Of a stretch of DNA of 64,000 bases, positions 41,200 through 52,106 are shown in pieces. The stretch comes from Ichthyosporea sp. XGB-2017a. Lineage: Eukaryota; Opisthokonta; Ichthyosporea. Each line of letters begins with the position of its first letter. Position 1 is the stretch's first letter. Under the pieces are notes generated by a model. The model was not told the DNA's origin, did not search any database, and saw only the letters and a list, made by a program, of their open reading frames with translations. A program made the position numbers and the translations under genes. The stretch is taken from the NCBI GenBank assembly GCA_002811675.1, contig PDIM01000011.1, positions 1 to 64,000 on the forward strand. The letters run 5' to 3'.

Positions 41200-42109
41200 T
41201 CTTTAGAAATGCAAAAGCTGCAGTAATGCTAGTTAGCTTGATTTGTGATAGTTTGCAGTTTCCGAATGCACTCTTGAGCTACTTCGCTAGCTGTTGCTGT
41301 TGCTTACTAGTCAGAGGATATATAAGGCATGCATGGTGCCAATGGGTTCCAGAAATTCCAGAGCTACTTAAAGAGGGCAAGTGTGGAATGTTTGTTAGAT
41401 AGCTCGGACCTGGGCATGCAATTTTCTTGCACAAATACTTATTTCATTCAAGTAGTCCTTTTTATAAGCTATAGCTGCTTTGCACTTATAGTACAATGAA
41501 GTAGTACGCCTCTGTTCTTTTGTATTAAATTGAAGAATTATTGTAATTATGTATATTTTCCCAGAACCAACATTTTTTTGTGCCTTTTTTAGAGAACAGA
41601 GGCATAGCTTGAGGTTTTGTGACCCTTCAATTATTTACAAATATATTTGTTCTCGAAACGATTCCCGTAAAAAAATTGTGCAAGATTGTGTCAAGTTCTG
41701 TTTGAAGTCGAAGCTGGGACTCGAGTAGTACAGCTACTCTCTGCAAGCGCCTGTCCCGTGACATTTTGAATTCTTTCCCACGCAGGACCACATGACCTGT
41801 AATGTCCACTCGATGTGTTTATAGGCATATTTGACTCTACGGACGTCCAGCTGACATGTGTAAATAAAAGCGCATGCCTCATGCTGCAAGTACTATAAAT
41901 ATTGTAGCTCATAGCTGCTGGGCAAATCGTAATCTATTGCTCATGCTCTTGATTTTCTTCAATAATTTTAAAGCTATAGATGGCTGACCACAAAATCAAA
42001 AAAATCTAGACGAAGAATAATTTATATTATATTATAGGTGGCGTTTTTTACCATAAACAGCTAAACCCAGTATACATCTCTATACTCTGATTGGCTGGTA
42101 GGTCCCCCA

Positions 42110-42123
42110 GTTACCATGGCAAC
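42110..42123. promoter_or_regulatory. X-box (RFX-type) site
   Basis: GTTACCATGGCAAC fits the RFX consensus inverted repeat (GTTNCCATGGNAAC). A reverse CCAAT box lies about 20 bp upstream and a forward one 50 bp downstream. Confidence 0.5.
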
Positions 42124-42802
42124 AGGACAGCTCAACTATTTACTATGAGCTTTTCAATAGAGTAGCCTCCCGCCCAATCAAAAGTCAGCACATGAGGTCC
42201 CATGACCCCTACTTGGTTAAAAAAATAGTTAAAAAAAATAACACAACATATGATCGCTTGCGAGTTGCGATGACCCTGACCAGTATGGGGAGCCTCCCTC
42301 TGTGGCTCTCTAAAACACCCGCATATGGAGGAGCAGACCCTCTTCCCTGCACCCATTTCCTCTCAACTCACCTTCAACTTTCAAGCAGTCACCAATCACA
42401 CTGCGCCACTCCAGCGCGCGCCCTGCATAAAATGCTGTAACAATAAAGATGCGGTTACAGCCTCGGGTTAAAGGGAAAAAACCTTTTTATATTCGACCGT
42501 GCAAGAAAAGAAGGAGCTCATATAGTAAGCTGAAAATAGTTTACACGTCATCCGGTGCATAATACATAATTGTACTCACAATATTGCTAGTGGGATAAAT
42601 ATATGAATATTCGCTAAAATTCAACGGGGCCTCAAGCCTGCGCCAGCGGGCCAATATAAGGAAACCTTCTGACACGCCAGGACTACTGCAAACTTTGTTC
42701 TATGATATCATTATTGCCTGCCAAAGACTTTTGAAGATTCCTGTTAGTGCCAGATTTATTGACGTGTTGATTTGCTTGCTGTGTTGGAGTTTGTGAATAG
42801 AC

Positions 42803-42820
42803 TGTGTGTGTGTGTGTGTG
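42803..42820. repeat. (TG)9 microsatellite
   Basis: Nine uninterrupted TG units, 100 bp upstream of the bZIP start codon. Confidence 0.9.
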
Positions 42821-42919
42821 TTTGTTATTTGCACTGTGGCTGGTATATTATTGCAAGTTTTAGACAATTGTTAGCATTATTTAATATTTGTACTTGAGTA
42901 TTGAGCCAAAAAAAAAGTG

Positions 42920-43651
42920 ATGGATAACCTAAGTTTTTATGATCTCTTCTTAAGTGAAGACTACTTTGAAAAGGGTCCAGCCAAGACGAACAATGTGGGC
43001 ATGGTTATTGAAAAGCCCCAGGATAATACTAGAGGAGGTGCATATGAAGATTTGGAAGATGAGCAGCGATCAGAAGAAGCTTGCCCTATAGTGCCTCGTA
43101 GTCCAAGAGACAGTATATCGAGTAAAAGGGGATCAGACTGTTCTCCATTTTTGGGGATTCCTGCTGGGAGAGGCAGCGTTGGAAGTATTGGTAGTGTTGG
43201 TGACAGCACTCCTTCTGTTCCAATCAAGCCCAAAAATATCAAAAAGGAAGGTGCTTCAACCCCTTCTCTTGCTGGAAGTCTAGACACTGTGAAAGACGAA
43301 CGAAGGAGCAGCACTCCATCAGATGCCCTTTTGAAAACGATGGCTATCAACAAGGCATTGAGTGAATCAAATGCTGACTTTGCACTTGATTTGACGCCTT
43401 TTGAAAACCCATTTCAAATGTGCACTGCCGAAGAAGAAGAAGAGCGAAAGCTAGCCAAGCTCGAAAAAAATCGAAAGTCGGCGCGTGAGTGCCGCAAGAG
43501 AAAAAAAGAGTACGTAAAGGGAGTGGAGTCGCGTCTAGAGACATGCAACAGAATCAACAAAACTTTGATGAAAAAAATTGAAGACCTTGAAAGTCAAAAT
43601 GCCAAATTATTGAAAGAATTAAGGCAGTTGAAGCGGGCGAATAAGTCTTAG
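42920..43651 (+). CDS. bZIP transcription factor, CREB/ATF-like
   Basis: Single exon, 243 aa. The C-terminal basic region reads NRKSARECRKRKKEYV, close to the CREB NREAARECRRKKKEYV, so DNA binding to CRE-type TGACGTCA sites is expected. A leucine zipper of about five heptads follows and the protein ends soon after it. The N-terminus MDNLSFYDLFLSEDYFE is an acidic-hydrophobic stretch like a transactivation motif. Around residue 135 the sequence ERRSSTPSDALL puts a basophilic-kinase site (RRSS) ahead of a hydrophobic helix, loosely like the CREB kinase-inducible domain; this is only resemblance. FENPF near residue 160 is an NPF motif. The gene's own upstream region has CRE half sites, so autoregulation is possible. 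Poly(A) signal AATAAA at 43966-43971. Confidence 0.9.
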   Translation: MDNLSFYDLFLSEDYFEKGPAKTNNVGMVIEKPQDNTRGGAYEDLEDEQRSEEACPIVPRSPRDSISSKRGSDCSPFLGIPAGRGSVGSIGSVGDSTPSVPIKPKNIKKEGASTPSLAGSLDTVKDERRSSTPSDALLKTMAINKALSESNADFALDLTPFENPFQMCTAEEEEERKLAKLEKNRKSARECRKRKKEYVKGVESRLETCNRINKTLMKKIEDLESQNAKLLKELRQLKRANKS

Positions 43652-44622
43652 TGAGGCAAGAATGTCTTTTTTAGACGTCATTCTCTTCCTTCTATTTTTG
43701 CTCACTTCTCTGTTTATTACCTTAGTGCGACGTTGCACATTTTGACACTGGCTGTTCATTCTTCACCTTTCGTTTTGCTCTACGAACTCCCATCACCTGT
43801 TTGTCAGAGAGAAGCTTCCCTCGGTTTCAATTGCTTTCAGCCTTTATTTCTCTCTTTCTGCTGTTTTAAATATCACACCTTACACCCCTAGGCTATATTC
43901 CCTATTACTGAGCGCTCTGCGGCACCCCTCCTACGATACATACGTATCTTGAATTGTATAGAAAGAATAAACGAACTTTATAAACCGTTCCCTTTACATG
44001 ATGGGTAAGGCAAAGGCATAAGTATGAAACTCTGTCAACACGCAACACTGTGAGAAGAAGCTTAGCTGACGATCATGAAATAAAGCAAGACGTAACCTGA
44101 AATGAAAAACTTTGTAGCAATTAATACCTTTCCGCCAAAAAGCCGGCTGCGCCCTGCAGGCTGCATATAGCACATTCCATGACGTAATGGGAAGGTGAGC
44201 TGGTTGCTTGTTCGAATTGCGAACTTTTTACAATTTACGTCTTATAAGTTGTTCTTTGTTTCTTTATTGTTGGTATCAGCAGTTAAGTTATATTTAGCGC
44301 CTTCAAACGAATATCCGGTGGGTGGGTGTATGTCCAAGGGGGCAAACAGGTCCAATACGCAATCGCATTCGCTAGAACAGATACATATATTGAATGGCGT
44401 GGAAAAAGACTTTGGTGGTCATTGCAAAGGTAAGGTCGACTTCTCGTAGTTTTAGCACTGAATTGGCCACTTTATCGGACTAAAATTAAATACGCTTAAG
44501 TGGAAGCCATATGGAAGCATAATTTGCAGAAACACAATCCCTTATCCCGTGCTTGATTTCTAGATATTTTACGCTTGTAGGACGTGGTGGTGCGATGAAA
44601 TATACACGACATACAAAATCCT
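43652..44622. other. convergent intergenic region, bZIP / MED4
   Basis: 971 bp. Holds the bZIP poly(A) signal (43966-43971). An open frame at 44195-44449 starts with a hydrophobic stretch but has no ATG there; I cannot support it as a gene, though a GTAAGG after it leaves room for an unrecognised exon. Confidence 0.35.
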
Positions 44623-45612
44623 TTAGTCTGAGTCATCGTGTTCAACATCAAGACTAATAATAGGCATCACCCGACGGCCAGTGTGCATTACTCCACTTGC
44701 TTTATCTGCACTTTGTTTTCTTGGTGGAACTGCAAAAGGGGGCTCAGAGGCCTTAGGCTTTTCATTGGGCTCTTCCGGTTCCACATCCTTCAGGACAACA
44801 TCCTCTTCTACTTCTGAATTCGTCAACAACAAAACACAAGAACAACAGACAAATAATGTTAGCTTAAAATTTCAATAATTTGCACACTGCACACATTGTA
44901 ATTCTCACCTGGCATAGCATTGGACAAACATCCGGAACGCATTTGAATCTCACTTGGATAAGGCGCGCTAAATGGCCCCAAAGGTGCTCCCGGCTGCCAA
45001 TGAGGAGGAGCAGCTGCTGTATAACTAGTTGTGTGGGCGTATCGAATCAATTCTTGTACAGTAAGAGAAGTAGAATTGGCGTTGTCAATATTCTCCAACA
45101 TTTCTTTGTTTTCAAAAACGATTTGCTCCATGACATGTTCAACACTGCTGAGTTTCCCTGCCAGTTCCACAATACACTGATTGAGACTATCTAAGCATTC
45201 TTCACTAACATAGATTTGCTTTTGCACATCTTGATGCACTCCAACTAAAAGAAAAAAAAAAACGAATGTAGAAGTGAGTAACTAGGATTGACCAACTAAA
45301 CGAAAACATGTGATAGTTCCACTTACTTTTATCCAGAACCATTTGGTACTTTTTATCTAATTCAAGTATATCATCCAGAGCCTTCAAGCATCGAGAATCG
45401 TCTGCTTTCTTTTTCGTTGATGAAGAGCGGCTCCAACCACTACTCTCCACAATGCTCTTTCTACTAGTGTATCCATAGCTTGCCAACGCTTCGGCCGTGG
45501 TTGAAAACCCCGATCCCGTTTCTCGACTTAACGCATTAAGATACACTCGAATTAGCTTTGCATATTCAGCCAAGCAGCTGTTAAATGAGGCTGTTAGAGA
45601 TTCTTCTGACAT
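44623..45612 (-). CDS. MED4: Mediator complex subunit 4
   Basis: Three exons on the minus strand, 45612-45327, 45244-44909 and 44813-44623, 270 aa, the same length as human MED4. MED4 forms part of the Mediator middle module with MED9 and MED7, between activators and RNA polymerase II. Exon 2 carries the family core: coiled coil, then VQELIRYAHTTSYTAAAP and WQPGAPLGPF, then YPSEIQMRSGCL, against human IIKYAHRISASN and YPTDLEMRSGLL. Exon 3 is acidic and disordered and ends EHDDSD, like the acidic serine-rich SESD end of animal MED4. Both junctions are in phase 1. The frame extends upstream of 45612 without an ATG. It shares a 615-bp divergent region with NDUFB9. Confidence 0.9.
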
Positions 45613-46227
45613 GTTTCCTTCATGTACATCTACAGGGGGCACCTAAAATAAACCTTCCCTGCAAAGCATGTACCAAGAGGGTGTGGCGGGAGACAGCAGG
45701 CGTGTCGCTGGCGGACAGTCAGGGCGGGTGGTGGTGGTGGTGGATAGATTAACAGGAAGGAGAGGCAGCTACTAATCCCAATAACCCAATAATCCTACCT
45801 TGCTTCCCTCCATAGCAATAATAACAACAAGTGACTGACTGCTACTATATTACATGTGTGGGTGGTGTAATACGGAAACCACACCTCTCCCATAACCCTC
45901 CCTCCCTCTTCCTCCTCTGTGCCCTCGGCAGACCAAGGGCAGACGTAGAGGGCAGCCGGCAGAGGCTCTTTTTTTTGTGCTGTTGCTGTTTCAAAACTAA
46001 TTTTTTATTTTTTAATTTTTTTAGTTTCGCTTTATTATTTTATTGTTCTTTTTTGGTCAATCAGTAGTTTGGGAAGTCTTTAAAGGTTTGTGAATCAGTT
46101 TTTGGGATCCCTTCGGAATACGACACGGAACTACTTGCTGCCCTTCCAATTGTTATAAGAACATACACCCTACTTGCCTTGTTTCTTTAGTCAAAAGGTC
46201 GGTCTGTTATTTCAACACATTAACGAC
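45613..46227. promoter_or_regulatory. divergent promoter region, MED4 / NDUFB9
   Basis: 615 bp. A GTG repeat at about 45726-45742 and a T-rich tract at 45969-46052 before NDUFB9. No gene seen. Confidence 0.35.
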
Positions 46228-46844
46228 ATGGCTTCGATGCAGAAAGGTGTTACTCATACCGCACAGCAAGTACGCGCTTTGAGATTGTACAAAAATTTGT
46301 TAAAGAATTCGAGAAGTTGGATTATTGATACAGCTTTGTGGAGAGATGAAGCCCTGGATATTAGAGAAAGATTTGATAATAACAAAGGTAATCAATAGCT
46401 TGGTGAAACGCGAGGCTTGGATTGCATAGTGTGTTTGATTGGCAGTTACTTACATTTATTTTGTTTTCGCTACTGTGATTTCATTTCTTTGTTACCATGG
46501 CGATTCTTGTTTCAGGTGTCCGTGATCCTGTTCTTATTGAAAAGCTCATCAGTGACGGGGAAGCTTACTTGACGACGAACATGCACCCAGATCCATACAA
46601 ACAACCCACTGCTCCCGAAGGAAGCAAATGGGAAAGAAATATCCCCCCTCCAAAGATTGTAAGTGCTAAATTCCGAAACCAGCTTAGATTTTGAGAGCTG
46701 CTTGTGAAAATTGACGGAAAAGCTAATGACTCGTTTATTTTTTGTGTGTTTATGAAATTCTAGATTTGCGAACTAAATGACGACGAAAAGGAATGGCTTC
46801 GTCAAATCGAAGGGCAATCTTCAGCTTCAGGACATGGTCACTAA
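46228..46844 (+). CDS. NDUFB9: NADH dehydrogenase (complex I) B22/LYR subunit NDUFB9
   Basis: Three exons, 46228-46387, 46516-46658 and 46764-46844, 127 aa. An accessory subunit of mitochondrial complex I and LYR-motif protein. The first helix reads VRALRLYKNLLKNSRSW, matching human KVLRLYKRALRHLESW; the third motif position is Lys, as in the human protein. The second exon has HPDPYKQPTAPEGSKWER, against human HPQPYIFPDSPGGTSYER. The C-terminus is much shorter than the 179 aa human protein and close to plant and protist B22. The 128-nt first intron is the longest I found. AATAAA follows at 46877-46882. Confidence 0.88.
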
Positions 46845-47344
46845 TTATGGTGACTAGCAACAAATACGTGTAGGATAATAAAAAAAATGCTGTAAAGAAT
46901 TATGGATAGTGTCATTATTAACTTTATGGGAAACTGGGCTCTTTCGGGCTTTATTACTGACTCGTTCTCTGCCAATGTTGGAACCAGGATTTGTGGAAAT
47001 ATTTTGGCTGCGAAAACAATAACCTCGCAAAATTATGCGAGGAAAGCTGAATGAGAGCGCCAACTCAAAAGAAAGGGGCGCAAACCAAAAACACAAATTG
47101 GAAAATGAACTTAAGAAAAGTTAAATGGTAAAAGGAAAGCGAAAAGACGTTTCATAAAGGGCCTTTCGAACAAGGCACACGATGTATTGCTGTTTCTTTC
47201 GCCCATTACAAGAAAAATGGAGACGCGAAAAGAATTAAACCCAACGGTTTACAGCTGCAGAAACTAAATTTTTCACAACTTGTCTTTCACAAGGGTCGCA
47301 CAAAAGATATGCGTATGGAAGGAAGGCTGGGCTATTGACTCTAT
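46845..47344. other. convergent 3' region, NDUFB9 / UPF1
   Basis: 500 bp. NDUFB9 poly(A) signal at 46877-46882; otherwise no feature I can support. Confidence 0.4.
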
Positions 47345-50300
47345 CTACTTGTTTCTATTACTAAATTTTGCTCGGCCACCTCTCTTGCCAATTCCATTAA
47401 CAGAGCTACCCAAATTAGGTTCAAACAAAGCTTGTTCAGGATAGACACTCGACGCTTGAGATAAGATTTCAGTATTTTGAGACTGAAATTCACCACCCAT
47501 TGTAAAAGTATCCTGCGTTCCCTCTCCATAACGGTCATAGGCAGACGCTTGACTCATGTTATCCTGCATCGTATTCTGAGAAAATGATGACATTTGCGAC
47601 TGAGACTCATCCAAAAACCTGCGACCTCTTCCACTTTTACCTTTTCCACTAGCAGCTCCTCTTACTGACGACTGATGAGACGTCTGCGAAGACATCATTC
47701 CACTTTGCTGGCTTTGGGTCATGAAAACTCCAAAGGGAACGGGCATACCGGGAATGGCACCACCTTCAAAATTAGAACCTATGTTACCAAGTTGGTCTCT
47801 TGTATAGTAAACATCACTCTTAAACTCATAATTCGAACGATTGTATGCATTGGGGTCCACAGGCTCATAGTTTCCAGCAAGGCGATTAATTCGCTCTCTG
47901 TTAAAGTATTTACGGGGTTTGCTAAACTGCATAACGCACTGTTTCAAATTATTAAGCGTCCCTTCTACAAGACATTGATTTTCTTTAAAATGAACAAGCA
48001 GATTATTCCACAGCAATTGCTTTGACAGAACTTTTGGATTCCCAATGATTATACATCCATACTTTGCACGGGTAAGAGCAACATTCAAACGTCTGGGGTT
48101 ATTCAAGAAACCAATACCTTGGTGCTCATTGGAACGTGTGCAAGACAGGATAATAATATCTTTTTCACGACCTTGAAAGGCATCAACACTCGCTACTTCA
48201 ATATCTTGATACAATTGGGAACGCAAAGCTCCATTGAATTGCATATGTTGCACAATATAAGCCCTCTGGCCTTCGTACGGGGTAATAACACCAATTTGTT
48301 CCGGTTTTACACCCGCCCTTAGAAACTGAGTAACAATTTTTTCACAGTTTGAAGCTTCTGTTCTATTCAAGTAAGAAGTTCCGGAAGAAGCAATTTCTTC
48401 CTGTCCCGTAGATGAATAAAACATCATTGGTTTGTCGGCAATGGGCCAAGGGAAGTCCACTCCTTTTAAAATACGCTCTTGAGTGGTTATGCCGTTCTGC
48501 AAAGAGCCTTCATAAAATGTATTTGAAGCGAATTCACTCAACGCAGGATGCATACGGTATTGGACTTGCAATCGAATAGGGCGATGGCCAATCATAACCA
48601 GTCGCTCAAAGAGAGACTGAGAGAGCCCAGCAGCCCCAGCTTTAGAGCACATAATAACTGGTCCCAGCTGGCAATGATCCCCTACAAGAATTACCTGTCT
48701 AGCACCCTTTACGATTGGAATCATGCACTCCGGTTCGCAAGCCTGTGTACTTTCATCAACAAGAACTGTTTTAAATTTCATCTTAGCTAATCTAACGTCA
48801 CCAGCACCAACACAAGTGCAGCATATCACATCAGCATTGTTCAGCAATTCTTTTTCGCATGCTCTCTTTAATGCTTTGTACCGTCTCTCGTCAGAAGATG
48901 ATAACTCTCCTTGATCATCCTTTAAAGCCTGTAACTTCTGCAGTTCCGGAAATCTTGTATTCGCCCTCACCTGGTTGTGGAGAGACAAAAAATCCACCGA
49001 CGATTCAATAGCTTCTCTGCTTTTCGCGGCAACTCTTACAACTTTCAAACCAGCTTTGTGTATCTTTTCTGTTAAGTGATCTACAGCAATATTACTCGGA
49101 GCACAAACCAACACCTTTTCATTGGTTTGTTGTACCAAATGATAAGTAATTGTAGCAGATGTAACAGTTTTTCCAGTTCCGGGAGGCCCTTGAATAAGAC
49201 TCAAAGGCTTTTGTAGGACCGCTTTCACTGCTTCACTTTGCGATTTGTTTAGTTCGGGCAAGTTTGGGGCTCGGAAGTTCGTAGGGAGAGCAGTCTTAAT
49301 AGTTTGGGGCTCTACTTCATGCCCAAGAAGGCAATGATACAAATACCCAGTTACAGAGGTCTCATCCACAGCAAATCTCTTCATCGCAACGTGCATTCGC
49401 TCAAACGACGTTGGTTTCCACACGAACTCAACTACAAAATTGTGTGTACAATCCGTGGGAGCGTTGTGTCCGTTCTTTAATTCCAAACAAATTTCTTCAC
49501 TGTAATTGTTTGGGAGCTTTGTGATGTGACCAACACCTTCCCACGGGGCATGAAGTTCACCCAAATACTTTAAGCAAAGCTCATCCCCCTGCATCAGTCG
49601 CAAATCCGTATCCGCAAAGGACAGCTGAAAATAGGCTTGTTGCTTCAAGTTAAGGCCTACATCCCACCTCACAACAACATTATCTTGTCTTTGGTTTTCC
49701 TTTACTTTTTTATCATAGTCTGCTTCCAGTTGAACAAGAGGTCCAAAAACGTTTTGATACTTATATGCATCTTCATACGTGAGCAACACTTCTTGGGGAT
49801 TTTCATCTACACCCGGTTTTTCCAAGTCCTCCAATTTTGCCTCTGGATTGTTTTTCCACAACTCTTCCAATTTGTTTATCTGTGTTGCTGTGATCTGCCT
49901 GGCTCTTAGCTGTTCCTGGTCGCTGGGGACTTTTACAAGCCAAGAAAGAAAGCACCTATCATCAATTAAGGGTTGCCACTGGCTGAGATCCCAATTTTCG
50001 TCTTTCGCAAGAGACTGAGACGCGCATGGTTGACGGCAGAGCAATACAACAACCGAGTCCGATTTCGCAGGAATAAACCCAAGCAAAAACGAATTTCGAC
50101 ATCCACAATTGTAGCATTCAAGAACAGTGTCTCCGAGGGGAGAGTCTTTGTGTAAGCACACTTCCTTATGCTTTGCACGTACAAGGTGATTAATAATGTG
50201 AGAACCCGAAGTATTTCCACGACTATTACAAAACCACTTTTTACACGGAATGCACTGAACGACGCTAGATGGATCGTGAATTCCACAATATGCGCATGCA

Positions 50301-50593
50301 TACTCGGGAAGATTTTCCAAAATACCCTCTTCATTGTCAGCATTAGCATATGCGTTCATGTCGAAATTCAGTTCATTCATTGAGCTTGCGATATTGTTCA
50401 TCATATGCTCATGTTGGGAACTTGTCATAGCGTCTACACCCGATTCACCCAGCGAGCCGAATCCACCAAACTCATTCGCATGTCCATTATTAGGTTCATG
50501 TACATCCAAATCGTGCGAGGGAAATGCTGGATCAACAAAATTCCATTTCGCATCTTGGCCCGAAGAATGTAAATGCCCATTAGTTTCCGTCAT
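47345..50593 (-). CDS. UPF1: UPF1 RNA helicase, nonsense-mediated decay
   Basis: Single exon, 1082 aa, start at the first in-frame ATG (MTETNG). UPF1 is the ATP-dependent 5'-3' helicase that triggers nonsense-mediated mRNA decay. After a disordered N-terminus comes the Cys/His-rich UPF2-binding domain (about 98-255), starting [17 protein letters not shown]. The superfamily 1B core has [15 protein letters not shown] (motif I), [11 protein letters not shown] (motif II), GDHCQLGP (motif III), LQVQYRMHP (motif IV) and [10 protein letters not shown] with [10 protein letters not shown] (motifs V/VI). The C-terminal 150 residues are rich in SQ and TQ dipeptides (at least eight), the sites the SMG1 kinase uses in animals. 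The last 20 residues are basic and glycine-rich. Very well conserved and complete. It is convergent with NDUFB9 and downstream of the UBP-finger gene in the same direction. Confidence 0.97.
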   Translation of the reverse strand: MTETNGHLHSSGQDAKWNFVDPAFPSHDLDVHEPNNGHANEFGGFGSLGESGVDAMTSSQHEHMMNNIASSMNELNFDMNAYANADNEEGILENLPEYACAYCGIHDPSSVVQCIPCKKWFCNSRGNTSGSHIINHLVRAKHKEVCLHKDSPLGDTVLECYNCGCRNSFLLGFIPAKSDSVVVLLCRQPCASQSLAKDENWDLSQWQPLIDDRCFLSWLVKVPSDQEQLRARQITATQINKLEELWKNNPEAKLEDLEKPGVDENPQEVLLTYEDAYKYQNVFGPLVQLEADYDKKVKENQRQDNVVVRWDVGLNLKQQAYFQLSFADTDLRLMQGDELCLKYLGELHAPWEGVGHITKLPNNYSEEICLELKNGHNAPTDCTHNFVVEFVWKPTSFERMHVAMKRFAVDETSVTGYLYHCLLGHEVEPQTIKTALPTNFRAPNLPELNKSQSEAVKAVLQKPLSLIQGPPGTGKTVTSATITYHLVQQTNEKVLVCAPSNIAVDHLTEKIHKAGLKVVRVAAKSREAIESSVDFLSLHNQVRANTRFPELQKLQALKDDQGELSSSDERRYKALKRACEKELLNNADVICCTCVGAGDVRLAKMKFKTVLVDESTQACEPECMIPIVKGARQVILVGDHCQLGPVIMCSKAGAAGLSQSLFERLVMIGHRPIRLQVQYRMHPALSEFASNTFYEGSLQNGITTQERILKGVDFPWPIADKPMMFYSSTGQEEIASSGTSYLNRTEASNCEKIVTQFLRAGVKPEQIGVITPYEGQRAYIVQHMQFNGALRSQLYQDIEVASVDAFQGREKDIIILSCTRSNEHQGIGFLNNPRRLNVALTRAKYGCIIIGNPKVLSKQLLWNNLLVHFKENQCLVEGTLNNLKQCVMQFSKPRKYFNRERINRLAGNYEPVDPNAYNRSNYEFKSDVYYTRDQLGNIGSNFEGGAIPGMPVPFGVFMTQSQQSGMMSSQTSHQSSVRGAASGKGKSGRGRRFLDESQSQMSSFSQNTMQDNMSQASAYDRYGEGTQDTFTMGGEFQSQNTEILSQASSVYPEQALFEPNLGSSVNGIGKRGGRAKFSNRNK

Positions 50594-51292
50594 CGTAAGT
50601 GTATCAGATGTCAAATATGGTTATTCACTACTCTACTTGATTCTTGTAAAAGCACAAGCAACGATTCGAGTTTGCGAAGGCCCGAAGAAAAAAGACAAAC
50701 AGAAATACAATCAATATTATCCAACTGTTCTCCCTGTGAAGTAAACAGGCAGTCAAACGCTTGCTAATACCTCAAACAAACAACCGAATCAACCACCCAA
50801 CTCACACCACCCTTCTGTCGAGTACTTTTTGTACACTGAAATACCACTCCTGCTCCTTCTTCTTCAAAGATGTGAGGCTGGATGGAGAGATAGCGGGAGT
50901 GAGAGGATCATTGTTTTGGAGGGGCAGCACTATAGCGGGTCCATAGTAAAATAATAATAATAATGACACACAGCACACGGCCAAGAGGCACAACAGAAAC
51001 AACTAACTATGAGGGAGGGAGCCTATACTATGAACCATGATGCATGTGATGCCCCAGCATGATCATGTAAAGATAGATAGATGGATAGCCCTACCCCCTT
51101 GATGATGCCAGCTGCTGCTGCGTGCAGGTACCAGTTGTACTGTGAATGAAATGAAAGACAATGCTTAGCCGACTGTGTTTATTATGCAGTGGAGTATCCC
51201 TGCTGCCTAGATGTGTATGTGTGAGTGAGGGAGATGGAAGGGAGACAGGAGAGAGAGAGAGAAACACCAAGAAATGTATCCATAGAAGTTAA
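50594..51292. promoter_or_regulatory. intergenic region upstream of UPF1
   Basis: 699 bp. GATCA words at about 50908 and 51057, an (ATAG)-type tract near 51070-51086 and CTGCTG words at 51110. No gene seen; it serves as UPF1 promoter and as 3' region of the UBP-finger gene. Confidence 0.35.
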
Positions 51293-51784
51293 TTAGGAGG
51301 ACGACGATCCTGGCTGAGAGGCTCCCTGGAGTTCTAGAGTAATAGTCCCATTTTCGTCTGTTGTCGAATAGTCGCATTCTCCCGGGTAAAAAGAAGGTTC
51401 CTCGTGAAACTTTGATAAATGCAACTGTCGGAACCAGGGATTCAGCTTCTTTGAGCTTATGTACGAATCGCACAAGTAGCACCAAAATGAAAAATCAGAG
51501 AAGCTGGCAACAACGGCATGCTCGACCTGCACAGAACTGTGCTCCTTCATATGCATACACACATATCGACCACAATAGACTTCCCCACACTTGCAGCAAA
51601 TCATATTCTCCTGTGTCTGAGGATTCAAGCACTCTGGGTTTCCACAAGGCCGAGTTATATTAACCAGCTGTTGCATCGCCTCAGAAAGCTCTGTGACACT
51701 CGCCTCTAAATGAGGACAATCACCCTTTGGCGCAATGTTAAATCCCTGAAGCGCATCCTCAAAGTCTTCACCATCCATTATCAT
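51293..51784 (-). CDS. small stand-alone UBP-type zinc-finger (ubiquitin-binding) protein
   Basis: Single exon, 163 aa. Residues about 20-130 form a ZnF-UBP domain of the HDAC6/USP type. It has CPHLEASV with the first Cys-His pair, TRPCGNPECLNP, ENMICCKCGEVYCGRYVCMH, and SFWCYLCDSYI followed by a conserved Phe-His helix. The residues that cradle the free C-terminal diglycine of ubiquitin in HDAC6 (Arg in CGRY, Trp and Tyr in WCY) are all present. There is no deacetylase, protease or RING domain attached and no room for one, since the gene ends in GASQPGSSSS. It therefore probably senses unanchored ubiquitin. Two close starts exist, 51784 and 51778. It shares a 322-bp divergent promoter with aladin. 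Confidence 0.85.
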   Translation of the reverse strand: MIMDGEDFEDALQGFNIAPKGDCPHLEASVTELSEAMQQLVNITRPCGNPECLNPQTQENMICCKCGEVYCGRYVCMHMKEHSSVQVEHAVVASFSDFSFWCYLCDSYISSKKLNPWFRQLHLSKFHEEPSFYPGECDYSTTDENGTITLELQGASQPGSSSS

Positions 51785-52106
51785 CAACACACCCCCAACT
51801 CACCAGTCAAACACAAAAGGGATTTGCACAACTACCCACCCGCAGACACAAACTTGAAATAAAAAGAAATTCTCGTCCGCGGGAGCCCCATATTCATAGA
51901 CATATGATGATCAGCTGTTCCTTTCCACTTCTTTTTTTATATTTTGGTACCACCGGTGTGTTCTTTTTTCTCTTTTTTTTTCTGTGCTTGGGAGTTGGTT
52001 TGCAGTGACAGTTGTTGGGGTGTGATGTGATCCATAGGGTGAGGGGGAGAATCTGAAGACTTGGATTTTGCTGAAGACGATTACAAGAAAGAAAAAAGAC
52101 CTAAAG
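51785..52106. promoter_or_regulatory. divergent promoter region, UBP finger / aladin
   Basis: 322 bp with T-rich sequence at 51932-51981 and one GATCA at 51909. No gene seen. Confidence 0.35.

Larger units (their letters stand above)
41200..42919. promoter_or_regulatory. long intergenic region upstream of the bZIP gene
   Basis: 1.72 kb with no supported gene. It contains a perfect X-box at 42110-42123, CCAAT elements (reverse at about 42089; forward near 42174, 42391 and 42650), CRE-like half sites (CGTCA near 42547, GACGTG near 42760) and a (TG)9 at 42803-42820 just upstream of the bZIP start. The mixture suggests a complex promoter for the bZIP gene. Confidence 0.45.

Noticed and set aside
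44205-44225. tRNA B-box-like GTTCGAATTGC
   Set aside because: No matching A box or cloverleaf around it.
44195-44449. ORF with hydrophobic start between bZIP and MED4
   Set aside because: Starts with GTG, no upstream exon I can join, no homology seen.
46492-46505. Second X-box-like sequence GTTACCATGGCGAT
   Set aside because: Second half-site is broken and it lies within an NDUFB9 intron.
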